Positions 48,916 through 57,652 are shown, numbered from the stretch's first letter. The stretch: 57,797 bases of DNA from Candidatus Poribacteria bacterium (GCA_012270795.1 JAAXHO010000080.1:1-57797); one strand, 5' to 3'. Numbers and translations: made by a program. The notes: generated from the sequence alone by a model not told the origin.

Positions 48916-49986
48916 ATGGACAGAATAAAAATCGGTTATATCGGATGTGGGTTTATGGCACAGAAGGTGCATATCCCGAATTTTGCAAGCATCCCTGAAT
49001 GTGAGATCGTTGGACTTGCTGAAGTGCGTTCTGAACTCGGGGCGAAAGTGCAAAAGCGGTTTGGAATACCGAATCTATACAAGGACCATCACGAACTGGC
49101 ACAAAACACCGATATTGAGGCAGTGGCAGTATCCGCAGATTTTGCATTACAAGGTGAGATTGCTAAAGATCTTTTGTGTACCGGCAAACACGTCTTCATG
49201 GAAAAACCGATGGCTGTTTCTGTTGAACAGGCACAAGCTATCGTGGATGCCTCACGTGCATCTGGTAAAAAGTTGATGGTCGGTTACATGAAACGTTACG
49301 ATGCAGGTAACGAGATTGTCAAGGCGAAGATCACACAATTCCGTGAAACAGAAGAACTTGGACGTATCACGTATGCGCGTAATCACGGTTTCGGTGGTGA
49401 TTGGATATGCGGTCTTGACACACCGATGGACGGCACAGATGAACCGAAACCGAGTGCACCCCAGAAATTTCCAGAGTGGCTTCCAGAACAAATGCAAGGC
49501 AAATACATCGGATACCTTCAGCAGTATACGCACAATATCAATCTCATGCGATGGTTTCTTGATGCAGGTGATAACGTTACCGTGAAAGCCGTAGATTTGA
49601 ACGAAAACGGGTATATAGGTGTTGTGATTTTTGATATGAATGGCACACGAGTCACACTGGAAACCGGACATGTATCCCATTACCGTTGGGATGAGCACTC
49701 ACAGATTTACTTTCAGCATGGATGGATTCACACATGGGCACCGCCGCTGTTGCTGAAGAACACCCCCGCAGAGGTTGAGATTTACCGCGCCGGTGAAGAA
49801 CAGGAGATTACACGACCTATTCCAAGACCTTCTTGGACATGGGCATATCACCGCGAAGCGGAATACTTCATAAAGAACCTACATAACCCCGAACCCTTCC
49901 GTTCCTCTGCTGAAGATACATTAACGGATGTCCGCTTATTTGAAGACATCTACCGCATTTTTGTCGCACAACAAAAGGACGTGTAA
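48916..49986 (+). CDS. Gfo/Idh/MocA-family NAD(P)-dependent oxidoreductase
   Basis: ATG 48916 follows AAGGAG. A 356-residue oxidoreductase with the Rossmann motif GYIGCGFMAQ, the EKPMAV signature containing the conserved catalytic Lys region, and GYMKRYDAGN. Such enzymes reduce or oxidise sugars, inositols or related compounds. Substrate is not evident. The family is strongly expanded in Poribacteria. It begins 13 bases after the zinc-ribbon/HEAT gene stop. Confidence 0.93.
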   Translation: MDRIKIGYIGCGFMAQKVHIPNFASIPECEIVGLAEVRSELGAKVQKRFGIPNLYKDHHELAQNTDIEAVAVSADFALQGEIAKDLLCTGKHVFMEKPMAVSVEQAQAIVDASRASGKKLMVGYMKRYDAGNEIVKAKITQFRETEELGRITYARNHGFGGDWICGLDTPMDGTDEPKPSAPQKFPEWLPEQMQGKYIGYLQQYTHNINLMRWFLDAGDNVTVKAVDLNENGYIGVVIFDMNGTRVTLETGHVSHYRWDEHSQIYFQHGWIHTWAPPLLLKNTPAEVEIYRAGEEQEITRPIPRPSWTWAYHREAEYFIKNLHNPEPFRSSAEDTLTDVRLFEDIYRIFVAQQKDV

Positions 49987-50096
49987 TGGATAAAAAACGT
50001 TGCAATTCTACCGATTAACATATATAATATGTGTTAATCTCACTTAATGAATTTTGTATCAGATTACACTCAAATGCCTATGGAGTCGTTCCCATA

Positions 50097-50576
50097 ATGA
50101 ACCGTAACTTATTGCTGTGCCTATTTCTTATTGTGATTTTATCACCTACAGCGATGACTCAAAACGAATCTACAGATCAGGAAACGCGCCTTACCCGCAT
50201 TGAAGGAACTATGGAGCAGATGGACCAACGCATTAGCAGAATAGAAAGCAATGTGAGTAGAATAGACGGTCGTTTAGATGCTCTTATTATGTGGGTTGTT
50301 GGTTTGCTCGCTGCGTCCTTTATCTCTATCTTTGTTTTAATCCTTCAGATTAAGACACAACTTAGTGAGATGAATGTGAAATTCGAAAAACAACTCAGTG
50401 AGATGAACCTGAAATTCGGTTTGCTACAGAAGGATGTTAGTGCTTTCAACGAAAAAGTTGATGGAATTGAGGAACGGGTGGATGGAGCTGAACGTAAAAT
50501 TGGCGCGCAACTCAACCAAATTCAGAAGGCACTTGCTAAACAATTAGGTATGGATCTTGATGTACCACCAACATAA
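50097..50576 (+). CDS. Exported coiled-coil membrane protein
   Basis: ATG 50097 (GGAG about 13 bases upstream) starts a signal peptide (MNRNLLLCLFLIVILSPTAMT); the GTG at 50031 would add 22 residues ahead of it. A heptad coiled coil (RLTRIEGTMEQMDQRISRIESNVSRIDGRLDAL), one membrane helix (WVVGLLAASFISIFVLILQI) and a second coiled coil with repeated QLSEMNxKF follow. 159 residues, no known family. Last plus-strand gene before the convergent minus-strand block. Confidence 0.7.
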   Translation: MNRNLLLCLFLIVILSPTAMTQNESTDQETRLTRIEGTMEQMDQRISRIESNVSRIDGRLDALIMWVVGLLAASFISIFVLILQIKTQLSEMNVKFEKQLSEMNLKFGLLQKDVSAFNEKVDGIEERVDGAERKIGAQLNQIQKALAKQLGMDLDVPPT

Positions 50577-50600
50577 TAGTACTTTCAAACAGCAAAAATA

Positions 50601-50619
50601 GAAGTGTTTTAACCACTTC
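50601..50619. terminator. Short hairpin between convergent genes
   Basis: GAAGTG pairs with CACTTC around TTTTAAC, between the stops of the coiled-coil gene (plus) and the GT-C gene (minus). Possible weak bidirectional terminator. Confidence 0.35.
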
Positions 50620-50620
50620 A

Positions 50621-52930
50621 TCATTTGCGCATTAAAATTTCTGTCTTATTTATGTCAATAACATGTTCGTAGTGTTCTTCCAAGTAATCTGCAATGAGCG
50701 GATGCCGTTCTTCAACAGGGATGCCGTCTACATTATCAAACCAACCTCCTGTTTTGAAGATCACCAGGCGCGTTTTGTCGCGCTCAAGTGCGGAAATCAC
50801 CTCCCGCTGCATGCCTGACGTTGATGCATAGGAGACCATGTGGAAACGGGTGACACTTGGACGGTTTGCAAAGAAGTAATATGCTCCCTGACTTGTAAAG
50901 TCAAATATCTTTTCACTTGTTGCTGTGTTTTCCTGAATGTAAGTTACCACCATTTGAATTTGCTCAACTTGTTCGTCTGGGATGTCCACCTGCCCCGCAC
51001 GTTCCAACTCCTCAACTGCTCTGGTTTGTACAAATTGGTTTGACCACATCCTGTTCCACTTATTGCTAAAGCCTTTTAGTGGATGATGCACTGCACTCAC
51101 ATACCACAAACACAGGACAGTTGGAATAAGTATCCAAGCTGCTTTTAACGCACGTAGCCGATGTTCTCTGTCTGTCAGGAATGACAGATGATGAGGAGAA
51201 CCTTCCGCCGATTCTCTATAAAATAGTTTGTTGAGTAATCCTGATATTCCCATGTCTAATGGAAACAGACAGAGTAACCATAGAAACGTTGAACCGTATT
51301 TTAAGTGTCCAATGTCGGATCTGCCAAGGGCAGTGCGGAAAAATGCTATACCACCGAGCAACAAAAGCAGGAGTTTCATTGCATCGTCTGGCGAAATATC
51401 CGTTCTGCAAAGTTTGCGATATATTAGGTACGATGCAGCAAAGATAAAGACACAAATTGGTAGGTACCAACGAAATCTTTCGCTCAGAAAAAACGCTTGC
51501 CAACCTTCTTCTGAGAAGATAGAGAGGGCATCAGATAGCAATGGAAACCTGATTCCCCAAGTAGCAAGCTGATGTTTGCATTGTATATAAGAGTTCCAGA
51601 TAGCATTATCTAAAGCACCGTGTGACAGAAAATAGAGTGCCACAGGCAGAAATCCTAATAGAACTCCACCACAATATGCGATTAACGGTAGCGGTCGGAG
51701 GTGTAGTTGAATTCTGCGTTGTAGGCAATATATGACGAGAAAAAGACCGATTGCACCGAGTGTATACAAACCGACTTCTGTGCTGTACCAGAACGCCAGA
51801 CTCGTCAAAACACCTGCCAAAATGAGTTTCCATCCAAGTCTGAAAAGGTGCATTATCCAAGTCGGTTTTTCAGTAAAATTGCGTTGCCAAGGCATAAAAA
51901 GCCCTTTTTCGCGATGGTAGGTAATATAACTTGCAACGCATGCAAAACTGAGTAAACCGAGGCTGTGGCGGGGAGAGACTGAAAAGTTGGCTCCAGAACA
52001 GATAAGGAAACATAAGAAAGCGGTGATAAACCGTCCTCGAAAAACCTGTAGACCGAGTATATAGAGCGCGACATAACCGAGGGGAGCTAAGACATCCTCC
52101 ATAATGCGAACACCCATCAGAGTCGTTCCAAAGAACTTACTGCCAAACCAAGCCAAATATGCGTTTTGAAATAGCCCATGTTGGACATAAATATCACGGA
52201 ACACAACGCCCCCATGAAGCATCTCATTGAGAGGAGCAAGCCGTTCTCCTTCATGGAACATATCAATGCCACCATCAATGCTGCCATTATACATCAGCAG
52301 GTAGATAAAGACAGGCAAGAGAAGGTATTCACACACACGGCGGAACAAACGCATTCCTTTTGGCATTGTGGGTGTTTCAATTTGTGGCGAAATTGGTTCT
52401 GATGAGACGGTATCAGAAATCCCCAAAATAGGTTGATACTTGATGCAGAATAGGACTATTTTGAATAAGAGCGTTAATCCAATTGGAAGTAATAGACCAA
52501 GAAAGTCGGCTTGATCAAAGTTCAGAAGTTGTAACCAGCATAACCACAAAGGGACTGAAGCGATGGCGTTTAGTTTTAGGACGCGGTCTATCGGTCGTTC
52601 TGTTTTGATGGCTGCCCATTGTGAATAGGTATGCCACGCAAACCAGTACAACCAAATGACGATTGGTATTCCGATAAGTGCAAGTAGATAGTAGAAGAAT
52701 TCTTGTTGTTTGGGATATTGTTTTACGCTTACCCAACCGACTACACCCGAAGTGTCATGGAATCCAAATTCGAGATGGTTCTGAAGGGCAATTCCTATCC
52801 CAATTGCAAGAGGAGCCGCGGAAATTGTAATGAGACGCACGTAGGGACGTAGGTGGACACTGAAACTTAGGTTAAGGTCCGGTAGTAAGTTTTTGAGGGT
52901 ATGTAACCAACGTATTGGCAGTAAGCGCAT
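50621..52930 (-). CDS. Large polytopic membrane protein, GT-C glycosyltransferase-like
   Basis: A 769-residue protein with about a dozen membrane helices. The extracytoplasmic loop DGGIDMFHEGERLAPLNEMLHGGVVFRDIYVQHGLFQN has the acidic and Gly-Tyr/Phe-Arg-Asp-Ile features of GT-C type transferases that use polyprenyl-phosphate sugars. The C-terminal soluble domain (NTATSEKIFDFTSQGAYYFFANRPSVTRFH) resembles the ends of PMT/ArnT-like proteins. It probably glycosylates a lipid or protein outside the membrane. It follows the NIL gene by 51 bases and may be transcribed with the sulfur operon but is functionally separate. Confidence 0.75.
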   Translation of the reverse strand: MRLLPIRWLHTLKNLLPDLNLSFSVHLRPYVRLITISAAPLAIGIGIALQNHLEFGFHDTSGVVGWVSVKQYPKQQEFFYYLLALIGIPIVIWLYWFAWHTYSQWAAIKTERPIDRVLKLNAIASVPLWLCWLQLLNFDQADFLGLLLPIGLTLLFKIVLFCIKYQPILGISDTVSSEPISPQIETPTMPKGMRLFRRVCEYLLLPVFIYLLMYNGSIDGGIDMFHEGERLAPLNEMLHGGVVFRDIYVQHGLFQNAYLAWFGSKFFGTTLMGVRIMEDVLAPLGYVALYILGLQVFRGRFITAFLCFLICSGANFSVSPRHSLGLLSFACVASYITYHREKGLFMPWQRNFTEKPTWIMHLFRLGWKLILAGVLTSLAFWYSTEVGLYTLGAIGLFLVIYCLQRRIQLHLRPLPLIAYCGGVLLGFLPVALYFLSHGALDNAIWNSYIQCKHQLATWGIRFPLLSDALSIFSEEGWQAFFLSERFRWYLPICVFIFAASYLIYRKLCRTDISPDDAMKLLLLLLGGIAFFRTALGRSDIGHLKYGSTFLWLLCLFPLDMGISGLLNKLFYRESAEGSPHHLSFLTDREHRLRALKAAWILIPTVLCLWYVSAVHHPLKGFSNKWNRMWSNQFVQTRAVEELERAGQVDIPDEQVEQIQMVVTYIQENTATSEKIFDFTSQGAYYFFANRPSVTRFHMVSYASTSGMQREVISALERDKTRLVIFKTGGWFDNVDGIPVEERHPLIADYLEEHYEHVIDINKTEILMRK

Positions 52931-52981
52931 TAATATCTCTCAAAAGTAGCATAGAGGTTTACAGAATATGGGAATGAACCT

Positions 52982-53221
52982 TTATTGGACAACATCACCT
53001 TCAACAGGTTCAACTTGTACATTTATATTTTTTAGGTAATCAATGGCGCGTTCAATTTCATCCGAAGCACCCTGCATTTCTAACATCACCCAACCCGCTT
53101 CTTCGGTAACGTTTGCGCGACGTATATTGGTGACTACCTGAAAATGTTGCCCGATTTTGTAAATAATAGGTTCAGTAATTTTTTCTGGTGGAAAAGTAAG
53201 ACGGATTTTTAAAGCGGTCAT
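52982..53221 (-). CDS. NIL-domain protein
   Basis: A 79-residue ferredoxin-fold NIL domain (KIRLTFPPEKITEPIIYKIGQHFQVVTNIRRANVTEEAGWVMLEMQG). NIL domains occur at the C-terminus of the methionine transporter ATPase MetN and as stand-alone proteins in sulfur-metabolism operons; they are thought to bind amino acids or assist cluster proteins. Its ATG overlaps the JAMM gene stop by 4 bases, indicating coupled translation and a shared role in sulfur assimilation. Confidence 0.9.
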   Translation of the reverse strand: MTALKIRLTFPPEKITEPIIYKIGQHFQVVTNIRRANVTEEAGWVMLEMQGASDEIERAIDYLKNINVQVEPVEGDVVQ

Positions 53222-53694
53222 TTGATTGCTCCTGAAGGTGTTGTTTGTACTGACACTTCAATAAAATCTGATTTGTTTTCATCCCATACAAAGGCTTTGA
53301 CAACTCGGATTGTGTTTTCATATACTGAAATGACGAGGTATGCTACCCCTGGATATGCAGGTTCATCCCAGATTATCGCGTCCGATTTGTCTTTTTCGGA
53401 GAAATATGCCTCGTGGTTTGGATGGGAATGGTAAAACGCCTTAATTGGTCGTTGTTCTGTTTCTGCTTCTTTGTGTATTGATATTAGGTCATCAGGGTGC
53501 ATGAGGTAGGCAGTGCGTGCATCGCGTGGATATGTCTTGGGGTCATCCTGATGCCTTTCATTTTGGATATTACGGCACGGTCTGACAAATTCCTGTGTTT
53601 CTGCATGCAAGATGACACCGCAGCATTCCTCAGGAAATTCTTGCTTTGCATGCTGACAGATTTCATTAAGGGTTTTTAGTAGCAAAGTTACCAT
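53218..53694 (-). CDS. JAMM/MPN+ metalloprotease (Mec-like)
   Basis: A 158-residue single-domain JAMM peptidase. The zinc site is complete: Glu in EFPEECCG (about 22-23), HSHP (His89 and His91), Ser99 and Asp102 in HSHPNHEAYFSEKD. Stand-alone bacterial JAMM proteins near a MoaD/ThiS-like carrier and cysteine synthase correspond to Mec of Mycobacterium tuberculosis, which releases newly formed cysteine from the C-terminus of CysO. The carrier gene lies at 55045 in the same direction. The ATG has no strong ribosome site. Confidence 0.9.
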   Translation of the reverse strand: MVTLLLKTLNEICQHAKQEFPEECCGVILHAETQEFVRPCRNIQNERHQDDPKTYPRDARTAYLMHPDDLISIHKEAETEQRPIKAFYHSHPNHEAYFSEKDKSDAIIWDEPAYPGVAYLVISVYENTIRVVKAFVWDENKSDFIEVSVQTTPSGAIK

Positions 53695-53707
53695 AACGTA
53701 ATGATTA

Positions 53708-53862
53708 TACCATTTCTAAAAAATAAGATGCCATTTGTCAAAATGTCCTGGTAGGAGCGACCTCCAGGTCGCGACCTGGAGGTCGCTCCTACCGAAGAGA
53801 AGCACCCCAACCAGCAATAAAAGTGGAATTCCTTAATGGGACAATATTAATTTGAATTGGTA
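53708..53862. mobile_element. MITE-like palindromic element, short copy
   Basis: A 155-base element in reverse orientation to 43755-44014. Ends TACCATTTCTAAAA and TTGAATTGGTA with terminal TA match the long copy. The right 60 bases are nearly identical to the left arm of the long copy. It begins 14 bases upstream of the JAMM start codon and may affect that gene's expression. No coding capacity. Confidence 0.75.
53750..53793. repeat. Perfect 44-bp palindrome inside the short MITE
   Basis: 22 bases from GGTAGGAGCGACC to AGGTCG are followed by their exact reverse complement with no spacer. Could extrude as a cruciform or form a long RNA hairpin on either strand. The same arm sequences are separated by about 117 bases in the long MITE copy. 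Confidence 0.85.
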
Positions 53863-53973
53863 TTACTTTATGTGTAGATCGTTTTTGTGTGGAAATAATC
53901 TTTTGACAAGTAATAGTTCATGAAGGCATAACTCCTAAACAATGCCTAAAATAGCATAAGTGTTTTGCATACA

Positions 53974-54834
53974 TTACCGTATTCTCTGTTTTACCTGTTG
54001 AAAACGGGATGAATTGGTGCGAAGACCTGACTTTTGGGGTAATCCCTTTATCTGTGCGCGGATATTTGATATCCGTTCGCTATGTATTGGATGTGTGGAT
54101 AAAAGTTTTTCTAAAGCAGAGGGTTCTCTGTGCTGCAATTTTTGGAGTGTTTCAAAAAAATGGATACCGCCTTGTGGATCTATACCTACATCATAAACAT
54201 TTTGCACACCGTAGAAATCGGATTCCCGCTCATTGTCACGACTGTATTTAAATAACCATCCTGCTGCAAGGATATCTGCAACTATTTTTTTGAGTTCGGT
54301 TGAATCTTCATCCAATATAATCTGTTTCAACAACTCAATCCCATAAACCTGTGTGAGTCGCTTCATAGAGTGTTGTCCTACAATATGTCCAATTTCGTGT
54401 GCTAAAACGAATGCTAACTCCGATTCAGTTTGGACTGTCCGGATTAGCCCCAGATTCACATAGATAAAACCGCCTGGGACTGCGTAAGCGTTGATATCTT
54501 TTGAATCAATCACCGTGAACGTGTAAGGTATATTGTTCCGTTTACTGTGCTTCACAAGTTTCTGTCCAAGGTCGTTAATATAAGCAGTAACAACCTTATC
54601 TGTGTAAAACGTCACTTGCTGTGCGTGCTGTTCTGCATATTCTTTGCCAAACTGCAATTCTTCTTCATCGGTGAAGATGTTTACATCCTTTACTCCCTCA
54701 AGTAGTGAATTCCCGACCTGTCCAATAGAGCACGAATTGAAATAGAGCAGACATAAGGTTAGTATGAAAACAAGATCTATTTTATTTGCATTGTTGTGTA
54801 TTGATTTTACCAATGATGTATAGTTATATTTCAT
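53974..54834 (-). CDS. M48-family zinc metalloprotease, predicted lipoprotein
   Basis: A 286-residue peptidase with an N-terminal hydrophobic segment ending FNSCS (possible but imperfect lipobox). Zinc site: HEIGH (146-150) in FVLAHEIGHIVGQHSM, with the third-ligand Glu in ERESDFYG (about 204). KDINAYAVPGGFIYVNLGLI is a BepA/LoiP-type M48 signature, so a periplasmic quality-control protease is likely. It lies between sulfur-carrier and JAMM genes but has no known part in cysteine synthesis, so it may be an insertion into that operon. Confidence 0.92.
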   Translation of the reverse strand: MKYNYTSLVKSIHNNANKIDLVFILTLCLLYFNSCSIGQVGNSLLEGVKDVNIFTDEEELQFGKEYAEQHAQQVTFYTDKVVTAYINDLGQKLVKHSKRNNIPYTFTVIDSKDINAYAVPGGFIYVNLGLIRTVQTESELAFVLAHEIGHIVGQHSMKRLTQVYGIELLKQIILDEDSTELKKIVADILAAGWLFKYSRDNERESDFYGVQNVYDVGIDPQGGIHFFETLQKLQHREPSALEKLLSTHPIHSERISNIRAQIKGLPQKSGLRTNSSRFQQVKQRIR

Positions 54835-55044
54835 GGTATTTGGTTTTTTCAGGATGTGGTATATATTAAAGCATTATGCCAGTGTTTTGTCCAGTTTCAA
54901 ATTGTCTGTTTTGAAAATAGTTACAACCAGTAGGTTGTTCATACAATTCGAAAATATAGTGTTGAAACGAGTTCTATACGGAACTTACACTTCACATTTA
55001 TGTTGCGGACAATCCACCGGCACACATGTTTTTTATGTAAGAGT

Positions 55045-55320
55045 TTAGCCGCCGGCAATGGCGGGGATGATAGAAATTTCGGCACCGTCTGAAACAGATG
55101 TTTCTATTCCATCAAGAAAACGGATATCTTCGTCGTTAAGATAGATATTCACAAATCGGCGTATTTTTCCGCCTTCATCGCAAATACGTTCTTTCATTCC
55201 TGGATAATCTGTTTCCAAGTTTTCAATGATGGTTTGTATATTAGCACCTTCAGTTTCAACCTCTGCGAGGTTTTGTGTCAAACGTCTTAGCGGTGTTGGG
55301 ATACGAACTGTAACAGCCAT
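55045..55320 (-). CDS. MoaD/ThiS-like sulfur carrier (CysO-like)
   Basis: A 91-residue beta-grasp protein ending in AIAGG, the Gly-Gly terminus that is adenylated and converted to a thiocarboxylate. VTVRIPTPLRRLTQNLAEVETEGANIQTIIENLETDYPGMKERI and RFVNIYLNDEDIRFL are typical of the CysO/MoaD family. GGAGG precedes the ATG. With cysteine synthase and a JAMM protease in the same operon it probably supplies sulfur to cysteine. No MoeB/ThiF-type activating enzyme is in the window. Confidence 0.92.
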   Translation of the reverse strand: MAVTVRIPTPLRRLTQNLAEVETEGANIQTIIENLETDYPGMKERICDEGGKIRRFVNIYLNDEDIRFLDGIETSVSDGAEISIIPAIAGG

Positions 55321-55405
55321 GTTTCCTCCTTTGTCGGGTCAGGTTTCTGACACCGTGCTTTTTTCATATATGTTTATAGCGGATAAATCCACTATCCTGT
55401 TTTTG

Positions 55406-56164
55406 TTATATAGCATAGTGTAATCCACACTCTTTGTTGTTTTCTTCATTATCCGTTGCGTTTTGCCATCGCCATCTTCCTGCGCGTTTTGGTTCGCCGG
55501 GTCGAATTCGCGTTGTACAAGTCATACATCCGACTGAATCAAAATAATGTCCGTGTGCATCTGGAGTAAATAGTGGGTTCACAGGGACATCGTTTTCACG
55601 GACAAATTCCCATACCTGTTCGGTAGTCCAGTGAATTAATGGACTAACCTTTAGAATAGGACGCGTCGTAGATGATAGTATTTCCACTTTTTGAAAATGT
55701 TTTCGGGTATCTGATTGATCTCTGCGTGTTCCGGTTATCCAAACATCTAATGAATCTAAAAGTTGCTGCATAGGTTGAATTTTTCGGATGTCGCAACAAA
55801 GTTTCTGTTTTGTTTTGCTGTCAAAAAAGAGGTATTCACCGTGTTCTGTGACCATTTTGTTGACTGCAGCCGTGTCCGGTTGGATACGTTCAACTTGGAT
55901 ATTGTAACGCTTTTCAACTTGATCAAAAAATGCGTAAGTTTCTGGAAAGAGACGGAGCGTATCAATTGTGCATATACGAAATGGCAGCTTATTTTCTGAA
56001 GCAAGATGAATTTGCACCATTCCAGATAACTGTCCACTTGTGACAATTGCTGCTCTATCTTTGAATTGCTTAAAGAGAGAAAAGAGTATATCTTGCGGAT
56101 TTTCTGTCAAGCTTATCTGCTGTCTCAATTTCATCATTGCAGCATTTTGAATTTGAAGGGACAT
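55406..56164 (-). CDS. cysH: APS reductase, Fe-S type (CysH family)
   Basis: Reduces adenylyl sulfate to sulfite. ATG 56164 (MSLQIQ, GTAGGA upstream) is preferred; TTG 56230 would overlap the cysteine synthase gene and has no site. Family parts: VTSGQLSG loop (42-49), GTRRDQSDTR (145-154), and the catalytic ECGLH (Cys246). The pair Cys123-Cys124 with Cys213 and Cys216 is the [4Fe-4S] set that marks APS-using enzymes and is absent from PAPS-only reductases. 252 residues. It lies between cysteine synthase and the carrier gene. Confidence 0.92.
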   Translation of the reverse strand: MSLQIQNAAMMKLRQQISLTENPQDILFSLFKQFKDRAAIVTSGQLSGMVQIHLASENKLPFRICTIDTLRLFPETYAFFDQVEKRYNIQVERIQPDTAAVNKMVTEHGEYLFFDSKTKQKLCCDIRKIQPMQQLLDSLDVWITGTRRDQSDTRKHFQKVEILSSTTRPILKVSPLIHWTTEQVWEFVRENDVPVNPLFTPDAHGHYFDSVGCMTCTTRIRPGEPKRAGRWRWQNATDNEENNKECGLHYAI

Positions 56165-56192
56165 AAAATCTAATTTCCTACTTGTGCTCTCT

Positions 56193-57143
56193 TTATGTGA
56201 GTGTATCCAATATATCGGATTCGAGTTCAAAATAACGTCCTAAACTGAAGTATCTTTCACCGGTATCAGGGAGAATTGTTACGACAGTTTTATCTGGTCC
56301 CAAAGATTTTGCGACTTGCAGTGCGGCGTGTACATTTGCACCGGACGACATGCCGACTAATAGTCCTTCTTTCATTGAAATATCTTTCATCGTCTGGTAT
56401 GCGACCTCCTCAGAAATTGCGATGACATCATCTATGATGTCCACATTCAATACTTCTGGTACCATTCCTGCCCCAAGCCCATCGATTCGCGTTGGTCCTG
56501 GGATGCCGCCAGAAAGTACAGAAGAAACGAGAGGTTCAACAGCAATAATCTTTGTATTTGGGTTATGTGCTTTTAGCACCTCACCGACTCCTGTTAATGT
56601 GCCTCCAGTTCCTACGCCGACGACAAAAAAATCTATGTTTTTTCCTACCGCATCTAAGATCTCCACAGCGGTTGTCTCACGATGTATCTGTGGGTTAGCG
56701 GGATTCGTAAATTGGTTTGGCATATAATGGCGCGAATTCCGTCGTAGGATTTCTTCTGCTTCCCATATTGCACTTGCCATGCCGCCGTGTTCTGGAGTTA
56801 GGACGATTTCAGCACCGAAGGCAGAGAGTAGTGCATATTTTTCACTGCTAATGTATTCTGGCATTGTCAGGATGACACGATAACCGCGTGCAACGCCAAC
56901 GAGAGAGAGCCCGATTCCGGTGTTACCTGCGGTTGGTTCCACGATTGTATCACCGGGGCGGAGAACCCCTTGCTGTTCAGCATCAACGACCATGCCCAAA
57001 CTGATACGGTCTTTGATACTCCCGCCTGGATTGTAGGATTCCAACTTTGCATAGATAGTTGCATCCTCTTTCCCTGGAAGCGTGTTCAAACGTACCGTCG
57101 GTGTATTTCCGATGAGTTCTGTCAGGTTATTAGCGATTTTCAT
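56193..57143 (-). CDS. cysM: Cysteine synthase (PLP-dependent, CysM/CysK family)
   Basis: ATG 57143 overlaps the Rrf2 stop by 4 bases (ATGA). The longer frame to 57203 lies inside the Rrf2 gene and is rejected. The 316-residue enzyme has the PLP Lys in GGSIKDR (Lys44), the phosphate loop EPTAGNTGIGLSL (Ala where CysK usually has Ser), VGTGGTLTGVG and SSGANVHAAL. It makes cysteine from O-acetyl- or O-phosphoserine. Given the CysO-like carrier and JAMM protease in the same operon, the M. tuberculosis CysM-type route is plausible; specificity cannot be settled from sequence alone. Confidence 0.92.
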   Translation of the reverse strand: MKIANNLTELIGNTPTVRLNTLPGKEDATIYAKLESYNPGGSIKDRISLGMVVDAEQQGVLRPGDTIVEPTAGNTGIGLSLVGVARGYRVILTMPEYISSEKYALLSAFGAEIVLTPEHGGMASAIWEAEEILRRNSRHYMPNQFTNPANPQIHRETTAVEILDAVGKNIDFFVVGVGTGGTLTGVGEVLKAHNPNTKIIAVEPLVSSVLSGGIPGPTRIDGLGAGMVPEVLNVDIIDDVIAISEEVAYQTMKDISMKEGLLVGMSSGANVHAALQVAKSLGPDKTVVTILPDTGERYFSLGRYFELESDILDTLT

Positions 57144-57577
57144 ATAAAGAACGGATGCTGATGTGGTGGTTGCGACAGTTGTTTGCATTTCCGGGCATGG
57201 CAACAGAGTTCCTGCAAGGTTTTTGTATTTAATGCCTCGCGTACATCTTTCTCTATTTCAGCAAAAAAATCACCTATTTCAGTGGCTTCTTGTGTTTCAA
57301 ATCCTTTAGTGAAATTGACGGGTCCCTCTACAGCAGAAAAGATGTCGCCTATACGGATCTTATCTGGTGGCAGTGCTAGACTATATCCCCCATCAGGACC
57401 ACGCCGGCTTGTCGTCAATCCCGCGTGTTTGAGTTGTAATAACAATTTTTCTAAAAAAGGACCTGGAATACACCGTTTTTCTGCTAATGTCGTGACTGAA
57501 ATGAATTGGTTTTGGTATTGTAGCCCGAGTTCTAACATTGCACATACTGCATATTTCAACTTAGCGGACAGATGCAT
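57140..57577 (-). CDS. Rrf2-family transcriptional regulator (CymR/IscR-like)
   Basis: ATG 57577 is preferred because GGGAG lies about 8 bases upstream; ATG 57583 is too close to that site. A 145-residue winged-helix protein: LKYAVCAMLELGLQYQN, the recognition region ISVTTLAEKRCIPGPFLEKLLLQLKHAGLTTSRRGPDGGYSLA, and a C-terminal segment with LCCHARKC that could hold an Fe-S cluster, as in IscR. First gene of the sulfur operon, so it probably autoregulates it in response to cysteine or Fe-S status. It overlaps the cysteine synthase start. Confidence 0.93.
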   Translation of the reverse strand: MHLSAKLKYAVCAMLELGLQYQNQFISVTTLAEKRCIPGPFLEKLLLQLKHAGLTTSRRGPDGGYSLALPPDKIRIGDIFSAVEGPVNFTKGFETQEATEIGDFFAEIEKDVREALNTKTLQELCCHARKCKQLSQPPHQHPFFI

Positions 57578-57623
57578 GGACATCTCCCTTTATTAATCCC
57601 CTACCTAATCTTAAGTGATTATA

Positions 57624-57652
57624 ATTATATCATATCTTACCAAAAAAGTCAA
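57624..57652 (-). promoter_or_regulatory. Sigma-70 promoter of the sulfur operon
   Basis: On the minus strand TTGACT (57652-57647), 17 bases, TATAAT (57629-57624), about 47 bases before the Rrf2 start codon. This is the best promoter match in the window. A second TATAAT lies 6 bases downstream (57623-57618). Confidence 0.75.

Noticed and set aside
53695-53973. CRISPR-like array near the 44-bp palindrome and the GTAGG hairpins
   Set aside because: There is no regular repeat-spacer periodicity and no cas gene; the copies are MITE or REP-like palindromes.
56165-56230. Longer N-terminus for the APS reductase
   Set aside because: It starts at a TTG without ribosome site, inside the cysteine synthase gene, and adds residues not seen in the family.
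57144-57203. Longer N-terminus for the cysteine synthase
   Set aside because: It lies wholly within the Rrf2 coding region and has no family similarity; the ATGA overlap at 57143 is the natural coupled start.
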